From a bacterium (GTDB taxonomy: Bacteria; Sumerlaeota; Sumerlaeia; MVZB01): DNA of 7,323 bases. The translations under genes were made by a program, and so were the position numbers. The notes below the pieces were generated by a model. The model was not told the DNA's origin. It did not search any database and saw only the letters and a list, made by a program, of their open reading frames with translations. How positions within the stretch are numbered: position 1 is the first letter of the stretch; every line of letters starts with the position of its first letter. The stretch covers positions 1 to 7,323 of the forward strand of contig JAMCWS010000025.1 in the NCBI GenBank assembly GCA_023480605.1. Reading direction: 5' to 3'. Below, in pieces: positions 1 to 7,323 of this stretch.

Positions 1-497
1 GCCCGGCTCCCCTCGCCGCCGGGTGCCGCAAGCCGACCGAGCCGCCGGAGCCGCGCGTGACGGCCGCCGAGGTGAAAGCGCAAATGGCTCAGACCGCCGA
101 GTCGGCCGCGAAAGCCGCCCGGACCACGGCGCAATACGTTGACCAGGAGAAAGACATATATCTGCAAAAAGCCCAGGCCGAACTGGTGAAACTGCGCGGC
201 CGGGCGGCGCAGTTGCGCGGACGGTTCAGTCCGGCCGCCGAGCGCGCGACACAAGAGGCGTTGCGCGACGTCGATCTGCGTGTGGCCGGCGCCGCGTCGC
301 GCCTGGCCGCCCTCAAGGCCTCCAGCGGCGACGTCTGGCACAAAATGCAGGTCCAGGTTGATCGGGAATTCGGCCGCATCGACAAGGCGCTCAAGGCTCT
401 TGAGGCCCGCCTGATAACGGCGCCCACGAACACGCCGGCCCAGAGCCCGTCCGCCCCGTATCCCCCCGCGCCCAATCCCCCGGCGAATCAAGGCTGA
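1..497 (+). CDS. Lipoprotein with long helical domain and Pro-rich tail (5' end cut by window)
   Basis: The reading frame is open from the left edge (first full codon at base 3) to TGA at 495-497. A GTG at 57 could be mistaken for the start, but the frame continues upstream as PAPLAAGCRKPTEPPEPR. This contains a lipobox-like LAAGC with Cys at bases 24-26, so the true start and most of the signal peptide lie outside the window. By the usual rule, the mature protein (about 157 residues) would be lipidated on that Cys and anchored in the envelope. The body is rich in Ala, Lys, Glu, Arg and Gln and looks helical or coiled-coil. The segment SSGDVWHKMQVQVDREFGRI resembles the 'ASG.AW..L..G...A...L' pattern of sll1863-type stress-response helical proteins, a weak memory-based match. 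The last ~25 residues are Pro/Ala/Asn-rich and probably disordered. Molecular function is unknown. It converges on the 508-897 gene, with 10 bp between the stops. Confidence 0.8.
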   Translation, partial: PAPLAAGCRKPTEPPEPRVTAAEVKAQMAQTAESAAKAARTTAQYVDQEKDIYLQKAQAELVKLRGRAAQLRGRFSPAAERATQEALRDVDLRVAGAASRLAALKASSGDVWHKMQVQVDREFGRIDKALKALEARLITAPTNTPAQSPSAPYPPAPNPPANQG

Positions 498-507
498 GCT
501 GTCGTCT

Positions 508-897
508 TTACCGGCTGTCGGCCGGCGGCGCCTCGGCCGGCAACGCGGCGGCCGGGGTTGTCGGGCGATCGCCCGCGGGCGGAGTGGCGCGCAACGGCGG
601 AGCGCCCCCGGTGCGTGGGCCACGTCTTGGCGGCTGGCCGGCCGCGGGCGAGGGGAGCCGGACGAGGGATTGATTCAGTCGGTCGATGGCGCCCGAAAGG
701 CGCCGGATTTCGTGCCCCAGGTTGGTCACTTGCGCGTTCAGCGTGTCCGTCTTGCGGTCGAGGGCGGCGATCTTGCGGTTCGCTTCGTTGAGTTCGGTCA
801 CCACCTGGCGGTTGGACGAGCCGGAAAAGATCGCCACGATCAGGGCGATCAGGATGAGGGTTCCGCAGCCCAGGTTCACCTTCCGGTTGTTTTCCAT
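508..897 (-). CDS. Small single-pass membrane protein with coiled coil and Pro-rich tail, 129 aa
   Basis: I start this gene at the ATG whose complement is 895-897 rather than at the far upstream frame opening, because the protein from here begins MENNRKVNLGCGTLILIALI, a short positively charged N-terminus followed by one strong hydrophobic helix (about residues 10-26). Upstream sequence in this frame is Arg/Ser-rich nonsense running antisense to mfd. A GGGAGGAC Shine-Dalgarno-like motif lies about 14 nt upstream, a longer spacing than usual. After the helix, residues 30-80 have Leu/Ile/Val/Ala heptads typical of a coiled coil (for example NEANRKIAALDRKTDTLNAQ). Residues 82-129 are Pro/Ala/Gly/Arg-rich and low complexity. 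The expected topology is N-in with the coiled coil outside the cytoplasm. I do not recognise the family. Third-position GC is very high, as in neighbouring genes, which supports real coding. A DivIC/FtsB-like role is conceivable from shape, but the Pro-rich tail and lack of recognisable motifs argue against naming it. Confidence 0.75.
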   Translation of the reverse strand: MENNRKVNLGCGTLILIALIVAIFSGSSNRQVVTELNEANRKIAALDRKTDTLNAQVTNLGHEIRRLSGAIDRLNQSLVRLPSPAAGQPPRRGPRTGGAPPLRATPPAGDRPTTPAAALPAEAPPADSR

Positions 898-1049
898 GGC
901 CCGTTGTTTGTCCTCCCGCCAGCGATGGAATCGATTGCGCTCAACACCACAATTACGATAATGGCCACGATCGCGATAGCCGCAATGTCGCTCTTGCCAT
1001 TCGCGCGCCGGCGGGCGCCTTGCGGCGGCCCGAAGCGACCGCCAGCCAA
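876..1049 (-). CDS. Possible small transmembrane protein, 57 aa, TTG start (tentative)
   Basis: On the minus strand, a frame different from that of the downstream 508-897 gene is open from a TGA near 1090 and ends at TGA (complement of 876-878). It encodes GKSDIAAIAIVAIIVIVVLS, a textbook membrane helix, preceded by an Arg/Gly-rich stretch and followed by AIDSIAGGRTNNGPW. The only reasonable start is TTG (complement of 1047-1049), with a weak GGGGA about 12 nt upstream. There is no in-frame ATG. The stop lies inside the first codons of the 508-897 gene (22-nt overlap), an arrangement seen in translationally coupled pairs, and the GGGAGG used by that gene sits inside this ORF. About 70% of third positions are G or C. 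Evidence is limited to hydrophobicity and overlap, so it may be chance or a decayed gene. Confidence 0.22.
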   Translation of the reverse strand: MAGGRFGPPQGARRRANGKSDIAAIAIVAIIVIVVLSAIDSIAGGRTNNGPWKTTGR

Positions 1050-1052
1050 TTC

Positions 1053-1081
1053 TTGAATATTTCCCCGGCAATTGATAGCAT
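1053..1081 (+). promoter_or_regulatory. Candidate sigma-70-type promoter of mfd
   Basis: TTGAAT (1053-1058) is followed after exactly 17 bp by TAGCAT (1076-1081). Each hexamer matches 4 of 6 consensus positions. The stretch is clearly more AT-rich than its surroundings. A start point about seven bases after the -10 would fall at 1088-1090, immediately before the mfd ATG at 1091. The small dyad GATA-GCA-TATC (1074-1084) overlaps the -10. This assignment is by eye only. Confidence 0.35.
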
Positions 1082-1090
1082 ATCGTTGTC

Positions 1091-4807
<3,717 letters not shown>

Positions 4808-4808
4808 C

Positions 4809-4895
4809 AAAAGCACCCAAAAGACGAAAAGGACCTGAAGAACGAAAAGGACCTGAAGATCGAAAAGGACCTGAAGAACGACAGGCACCCAAAAA
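4809..4895 (+). repeat. Tandem repeat array, 18-bp unit built on a 9-bp period, just 3' of mfd
   Basis: Three head-to-tail 18-bp copies of GAAAAGGACCTGAAGAAC occupy 4826-4843, 4844-4861 and 4862-4879. Copies 1 and 3 are identical and copy 2 has a single A-to-T change. Each copy splits into two 9-bp halves (AAAAGGACC and TGAAGAACG). GCACCCAAAA flanks the array at 4813 and 4885, exactly 72 bp (4 x 18) apart, so the flanks keep the same phase and are probably diverged units. The array begins right after the mfd stop codon and would be in its 3' UTR. Confidence 0.85.
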
Positions 4896-4932
4896 CCGTC
4901 AAGTATCCTCCGCACAGTTAGCGCCCATTTTC

Positions 4933-4953
4933 GACAATCGACGATCCATTGTC
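4933..4953. repeat. Inverted repeat GACAAT-N9-ATTGTC
   Basis: GACAAT (4933-4938) and ATTGTC (4948-4953) are perfect 6-bp inverted arms around a 9-nt loop. The structure sits between the two facing 9-bp arrays, so it could be the inner stem of a larger fold. Arms this short can arise by chance. Confidence 0.4.
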
Positions 4954-4997
4954 CCGTTTAGGTCCTTTGAGTCCCATAGGTCTCTTTGGTCCTTCCG
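4951..4997 (+). repeat. Degenerate 9-bp repeat array (GTCC units) facing the mfd 3' array
   Basis: GTCC or GTCT recurs with exact 9-bp spacing at 4962, 4971, 4980 and 4989 (units GTCCTTTGA, GTCCCATAG, GTCTCTTTG and GTCCTTCCG), with one more GTCCC at 4951. AGGTCCTTT at 4960-4968 is the exact reverse complement of AAAGGACCT, which occurs three times in the 4826-4879 array. The two arrays are therefore related in inverted orientation. A short frame across this stretch encodes a Gly/Pro-like peptide, but I attribute it to the repeats. Confidence 0.65.
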
Positions 4998-5066
4998 GCC
5001 GTCATCGCTCACGCCACACCGGTCTTCACGCGGGGGCGGTCGCCTGCCGGGCGTGCATCATTGGGA

Positions 5067-5096
5067 ATGACTCCCTCGCCGCCGCCGTGCTATGCT
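5067..5096 (+). promoter_or_regulatory. Candidate promoter with extended -10 upstream of the MATE gene
   Basis: TGCTATGCT (5088-5096) matches an extended -10 (TGn followed by TATGCT, 4 of 6). ATGACT (5067-5072) lies 18 bp upstream as a 4-of-6 -35. Transcription would start near 5103 and give a leader of about 80 nt before the first possible MATE start. An alternative -10 (TATAAC, 5157-5162) has no good -35. Confidence 0.3.
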
Positions 5097-5129
5097 ACAA
5101 ACCCGCATTTGGCGGATTGAATAGGAATT

Positions 5130-5157
5130 GGGATGGGGCGACCATCCCCTTTCTTTT
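5130..5157 (+). terminator. Hairpin with T-rich tail between mfd and the MATE gene
   Basis: GGGATGG (5130-5136) and CCATCCC (5142-5148) form a perfect 7-bp stem with a 5-nt loop (GGCGA). The tail CTTTCTTTT follows directly, giving the layout of a Rho-independent terminator. It could end read-through from mfd about 320 nt after its stop. If transcription starts at the candidate promoter near 5103, the same hairpin falls inside the MATE leader and could attenuate it. It could also be an operator-like dyad. The T tract is interrupted by C, so strength is uncertain. Confidence 0.45.
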
Positions 5158-5182
5158 ATAACAACGATTTGCGCAACGACTC

Positions 5183-6685
5183 ATGCACGGCGCGGCGGCC
5201 GATCCGCCGACAGTGACTGGCGCCATGATTCCCAACCGCCCACCGCTCAACCTCGCCGAACTCAGGACCGCCTGGCGGGCGCGCTCGGGTTATCGGGAAA
5301 TCCTTGCCCTCGCCATCCCCCTTATCCTGAGCACCGGTTCGGGCACCATCCAGCAGTTCATCGACCGGATTTTTCTTTGTTGGTATTCGCCCGAGGCGAT
5401 GGCCGCCACCACGCCGGCCGGCATCCTGTCCTTCACCCTCATCAGCCTGTTCATCGGCACGGCCACCTACGCCGGCACCTTCGTGGCGCAATATCACGGG
5501 GCGGGGCGTCCCGAGCGCGCGAGCGCCTCGGTCTGGCAGGCGTGCTATTTTTCGCTCTTCGCCGGGGCGATTCTTTTCCCGCTGGCCTGGCTGGCCGGGC
5601 CGCTCTTCCGCCTGGCCGGCCATGCGCCCGCCATCCGCGGCATGGAAGAAACTTATTTCAAAATCATGTGCTGGGGTGGCGGATTTCTGGTGCTCAACAG
5701 CGCCATCGGCGGATTCTTCACCGGCCTCAGCCGCACATGGACCGTTCTGTGGGTGAATCTGGGGGCTACCCTTCTCAATATCGTTCTCGATTACGGGCTG
5801 ATTTTCGGCCATTGGGGCCTGCCGCGGATGGGAGTGGCCGGCGCGGCATGGGCGACCGTCGCCGCCGTCGCCGCCGGCTGCCTGGGTTTCGGCCTCCTTT
5901 TTTTCGCCCCCGCCAACCGCCGCGACCACGGCACCGGCCGGACCTGCGCCTTCGACGGGCGCCTGTTCGCACGCCTGATGCGTTTCGGGTTCCCCAACGG
6001 CGTTCAGTTCATGCTCGACGTGTTTTGTTTTGCCTTGTTCATCCTTTTGGTGGGACGGCTGGGGCCGACGGCCCTGGGGGCCACCACGTTGGCCTTTCAA
6101 ATCAACATGGTGGCCTGGATGCCGATGATCGGCCTGGGAATCGCCGCCTCGATCCTGGTAGGACAGCATATCGGCCGGCGGCGTCCCGACCTGGCCCGGC
6201 GCGCCACCTGGCTCGCCCTCCACCTGACCATCTTTTACATGACGATCATCGCCCTGCTCTATGTCGTCGTTCCCGACTGGTTTCTATATCCTTTCGGGGT
6301 CAGGCTCCAGCCGGGCGAATACGATCGCCTGCACGATCTGGCGGTCGTTTTGCTGCGTTTTGTCGCCTTCTATTCGCTTTTCGACGGCATGAATCTCGTG
6401 TTTTCGTTCGCGCTCAAGGGGGCGGGCGACACGCGGTTCGTCATGTTCCTGTCGCTCAGCCTGGGGATGGGCATGATGGTCCTGCCAACCTGGTGGGCCT
6501 GCCGGCCGGGCGGCGGCGGCATTTACGCGGCCTGGACGTTCCTGAGCATATTCGTCATCGTCCTGGCCCTGAGTTTCCTCGCTCGCTTCCGCCACGGGGC
6601 ATGGGAGTCGATGAGCGTCATCGAATCGTCTCTGTCCGAATCGGCGCGCCCGCCGGACGGCGAATGCGCCGAGGCGACGCGGTAA
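5183..6685 (+). CDS. MATE-family multidrug/cation antiporter, 500 aa (or 486 aa from 5225)
   Basis: This is an inner-membrane exporter expected to use a Na+ or H+ gradient to expel cationic drugs or metabolites. The substrate cannot be read from the sequence. The protein has about 12 hydrophobic segments in two pseudo-symmetric halves. The N-half opens with ALAIPLILSTGSGTIQQFID (41-61), with Asp61 in the first helix near the usual position of the functional acidic residue in NorM-like members, followed by AMAATTPAGILSF. The C-half repeats the pattern as MRFGFPNGVQFML (266-278) and ALGATTLAFQINM (298-309). Other family hallmarks are GVAGAAWATVAA (217-228), GLGIAASILVGQHIG (317-331) and the Lys-Gly-Ala-Gly-Asp-Thr segment near 412-417. 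Length is normal for the family. Start choice is uncertain: ATG 5183, GTG 5213 and ATG 5225 are in frame and none has a clear Shine-Dalgarno sequence. The 14 extra N-terminal residues look unstructured, so 5225 is equally plausible. No regulator gene is adjacent. Confidence 0.95.
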   Translation: MHGAAADPPTVTGAMIPNRPPLNLAELRTAWRARSGYREILALAIPLILSTGSGTIQQFIDRIFLCWYSPEAMAATTPAGILSFTLISLFIGTATYAGTFVAQYHGAGRPERASASVWQACYFSLFAGAILFPLAWLAGPLFRLAGHAPAIRGMEETYFKIMCWGGGFLVLNSAIGGFFTGLSRTWTVLWVNLGATLLNIVLDYGLIFGHWGLPRMGVAGAAWATVAAVAAGCLGFGLLFFAPANRRDHGTGRTCAFDGRLFARLMRFGFPNGVQFMLDVFCFALFILLVGRLGPTALGATTLAFQINMVAWMPMIGLGIAASILVGQHIGRRRPDLARRATWLALHLTIFYMTIIALLYVVVPDWFLYPFGVRLQPGEYDRLHDLAVVLLRFVAFYSLFDGMNLVFSFALKGAGDTRFVMFLSLSLGMGMMVLPTWWACRPGGGGIYAAWTFLSIFVIVLALSFLARFRHGAWESMSVIESSLSESARPPDGECAEATR

Positions 6686-6712
6686 ACTCTAAAATATTTC
6701 ACTCGGCTACGA

Positions 6713-6726
6713 TATGACACGTCATA
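6713..6726. promoter_or_regulatory. Operator-like palindrome TATGAC-AC-GTCATA
   Basis: A perfect 6-2-6 inverted repeat lies 27 bp after the MATE stop codon, in locally AT-rich sequence. The size and symmetry fit a homodimeric DNA-binding protein. No regulator gene is visible in the window, and a 12-base match can occur by chance. Confidence 0.3.
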
Positions 6727-6824
6727 CAAGGTGATTCCAGCCCTGGGATCGAATCCAGTCTCATCCGAACGGCCTTACGGGCTTCATATGGAATAAGTTG
6801 ATTTTTATGTATTTACGTATTACT

Positions 6825-6893
6825 GGAGGATCGATGCGATTGATCTTTCATCTTCGCGCCTTCGCGCCTTGTGCGAGGCAAATACCAAGCTGA
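6825..6893 (+). CDS. Possible 19-aa micro-ORF with strong Shine-Dalgarno (tentative)
   Basis: GGAGG (6825-6829) precedes ATG at 6834 by four bases. The frame reads MRLIFHLRAFAPCARQIPS and stops with TGA at 6891-6893. An in-frame ATG at 6807 would give 28 residues but lacks a ribosome-binding site. Upstream sequence (6783-6824) is the most AT-rich stretch in the window. Against coding: much of the peptide is encoded by a CTTCGCG-type tandem repeat, and the imperfect stem GATCGAT/ATTGATC (6829-6845) covers the start codon. It could be a leader peptide, a microprotein or chance. Confidence 0.2.
   Translation, partial: GGSMRLIFHLRAFAPCARQIPS
6852..6883 (+). repeat. CTTCGCG-type short tandem repeat
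   Basis: TTCGCGCC occurs twice back to back (6853-6860 and 6861-6868), followed by TTGTGCGAGGCAAAT, a plausible third degenerate unit and tail. From memory, CTTCGCGYCTTYGCG...GAG.CAAAT strings recur between genes in many environmental bacterial genomes as degenerate dispersed repeats. That resemblance is unchecked. Confidence 0.55.
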
Positions 6894-6899
6894 AGCTTG
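6886..6899. repeat. Palindrome CAAGCT-GA-AGCTTG
   Basis: This is a perfect 6-2-6 inverted repeat overlapping the end of the micro-ORF. It has the same geometry as the dyad at 6713-6726 but a different sequence. It could be a protein-binding site or a small RNA hairpin. The 2-nt spacer is too short for a stable RNA loop without losing pairs. Confidence 0.3.
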
Positions 6900-6932
6900 A
6901 ACTCCAAACGGGATTTCCGGTGTTTTGGTTGC

Positions 6933-6975
6933 GGCTCCGCCACGTTGTAAGCTTTTGTGGCTATAGCCTTTTTTT
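6933..6975 (+). terminator. Intrinsic terminator candidate, two-part stem plus T7
   Basis: The outer stem GGCT (6933-6936)/AGCC (6965-6968) and the inner stem GCCAC (6939-6943)/GTGGC (6957-6961) are separated by a small 2x3 internal loop. The apical loop is 13 nt, and seven T residues (6969-6975) follow the stem directly. This is the best plus-strand intrinsic terminator in the window. It lies about 250-290 bp after the MATE stop, so it ends either a long MATE 3' UTR or a separate short transcript from this gap. The T7 run is followed by G6. Confidence 0.5.
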
Positions 6976-7013
6976 GGGGGGATGAATGATATGCCGCGCC
7001 GAAGCCAAGCGAA

Positions 7014-7323
7014 TCACCGGCGTCCCTGGCGATGCGGCCGTCGCGGCCGGGGGACGGGCTTGCCGCGGCCGGTTCGCGCGGCGGGCCGAACCTCGCCGCC
7101 CGCGCGCGAACGGCGCGCCGGCTCAGGAACCTCCAGACCCACCGAGCCGCGCAGCCGGCGGACTTCCTCGGCCCGCAGCGTGCGGGTGTGTCCGCGGCGC
7201 AGGTCGCTCAGTTCCAGCGGTCCCAGGGCGATGCGCTCCAGGCGCAGGACGGGGTGGCCGACCGCCTCGCACATCCGCCGCACGATGCGCTTGCGCCCTT
7301 CGGCCATTTCGATCCGCAGCCGG
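7014..7323 (-). CDS. RsuA/RluB-family rRNA pseudouridine synthase, C-terminal part (5' end beyond window)
   Basis: The minus-strand frame is open from the right edge to TGA (complement of 7014-7016). Reading in from the edge it gives RLRIEMAEGRKRIVRRMCEA, then VGHPVLRLERIALGPLELSD. These are the C-terminal signatures of the RsuA/RluB/RluE/RluF family (EGR.RQVRRM..AVGHPVLRL.R...GPL.L..L). The family isomerises specific uridines to pseudouridine in rRNA. The Met encoded at the complement of 7305-7307 is internal, because the conserved strand continues upstream of it. The catalytic Asp and any N-terminal S4 domain lie outside the window, so RluB (23S) cannot be separated from the other paralogues. 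The last ~30 residues form an Arg/Pro/Gly-rich basic tail, common in RluB-type proteins and probably RNA-binding. The usual Gln of the RQVRRM motif is Ile here. The gene converges on the MATE gene, with 328 bp between the stops. Confidence 0.9.
   Translation of the reverse strand, partial: RLRIEMAEGRKRIVRRMCEAVGHPVLRLERIALGPLELSDLRRGHTRTLRAEEVRRLRGSVGLEVPEPARRSRAGGEVRPAARTGRGKPVPRPRRPHRQGRR

Noticed and set aside
57..497. Treating GTG at 57 as the true start of the first gene.
   Set aside because: The frame continues upstream without a stop to the window edge and encodes a lipobox, so the gene is cut by the window rather than starting at 57.
510..560. GC-rich inverted repeat (GGCCGGCGGCGCC...CGGCC) near the convergent stops.
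   Set aside because: It lies within the coding sequence of the 508-897 gene, has no T tract on either strand, and fits ordinary GC-rich Ala/Pro codons.
4949..5161. A 70-codon plus-strand frame beginning with a Gly-Pro-Leu-Ser-Pro-like peptide.
   Set aside because: The periodic peptide is a by-product of the 9-bp GTCC array, no Shine-Dalgarno sequence precedes it, and the rest is non-descript.
5128..6717. A 529-codon plus-strand frame overlapping the MATE gene.
   Set aside because: Its translation is Arg/Pro/His-rich shadow sequence. The 5183-6685 frame gives a clean MATE membrane protein.
6743..6758. A tRNA T-arm-like string (CTGGGATCGAATCCAG).
   Set aside because: The arm does not form a proper 5-bp stem with a 7-nt loop, no matching acceptor, D or anticodon arms lie upstream, and no CCA end follows. 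It is not a tRNA gene, and I cannot support it as an attachment site.
6982..7323. A plus-strand open frame starting at ATG 6982 after GGGGGG and running off the right edge.
   Set aside because: It is antisense to the conserved pseudouridine synthase frame and its translation is Arg/Pro/Ser-rich without recognisable features. The G-run is more likely part of the T7G6 sequence after the terminator.

Overview
This is a GC-rich chromosomal segment, probably from a Gram-negative (diderm) bacterium. The high GC, the lipobox lipoprotein and the single-pass coiled-coil envelope protein suggest this. The phylum cannot be fixed from the sequence. Degenerate 9-bp and CTTCGCG-type intergenic repeats like these are ones I associate, from memory only, with environmental lineages of the Planctomycetota/Verrucomicrobiota/Desulfobacterota-like sort. 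All genes look like chromosomal core or housekeeping genes. I see no transposase, integrase, phage gene, CRISPR array, rRNA or tRNA.

Layout from left to right. (1) Bases 1-497, plus strand: the 3' part of a lipoprotein gene, with the lipobox visible at the window edge, followed by a helical domain and a Pro-rich tail. (2) Bases 508-897, minus strand: a small membrane-anchored coiled-coil protein, convergent with the lipoprotein (10 bp between stops). A possible extra small transmembrane ORF (876-1049, minus) overlaps its start. (3) Bases 1091-4807, plus strand: complete mfd, the transcription-repair coupling factor, with a long low-complexity insertion. Its upstream region suggests a leaderless or nearly leaderless mRNA. 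(4) Bases 4808-5182: a 375-bp gene-free stretch with two facing 9-bp-period repeat arrays, a candidate promoter and a hairpin with a T-rich tail. (5) Bases 5183-6685, plus strand: a MATE-family multidrug/cation antiporter. (6) Bases 6686-7013: a 328-bp gene-poor stretch with several dyads, a Shine-Dalgarno-led micro-ORF, a CTTCGCG-type tandem repeat and a good intrinsic-terminator candidate. (7) Bases 7014-7323, minus strand: the 3' part of an RsuA/RluB-family pseudouridine synthase gene.

The genes do not form one pathway. mfd and the MATE gene point the same way but are separated by about 375 bp with terminator-like structure, so they are probably separate transcription units. The two left-hand envelope proteins share an architecture (membrane anchor, long helix, Pro/Ala-rich tail) and may act in the same compartment, but that is only inference. 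I found no convincing undescribed multi-gene system. The least explained material is in the two intergenic regions and in the possible small TM ORF upstream of the 508-897 gene.
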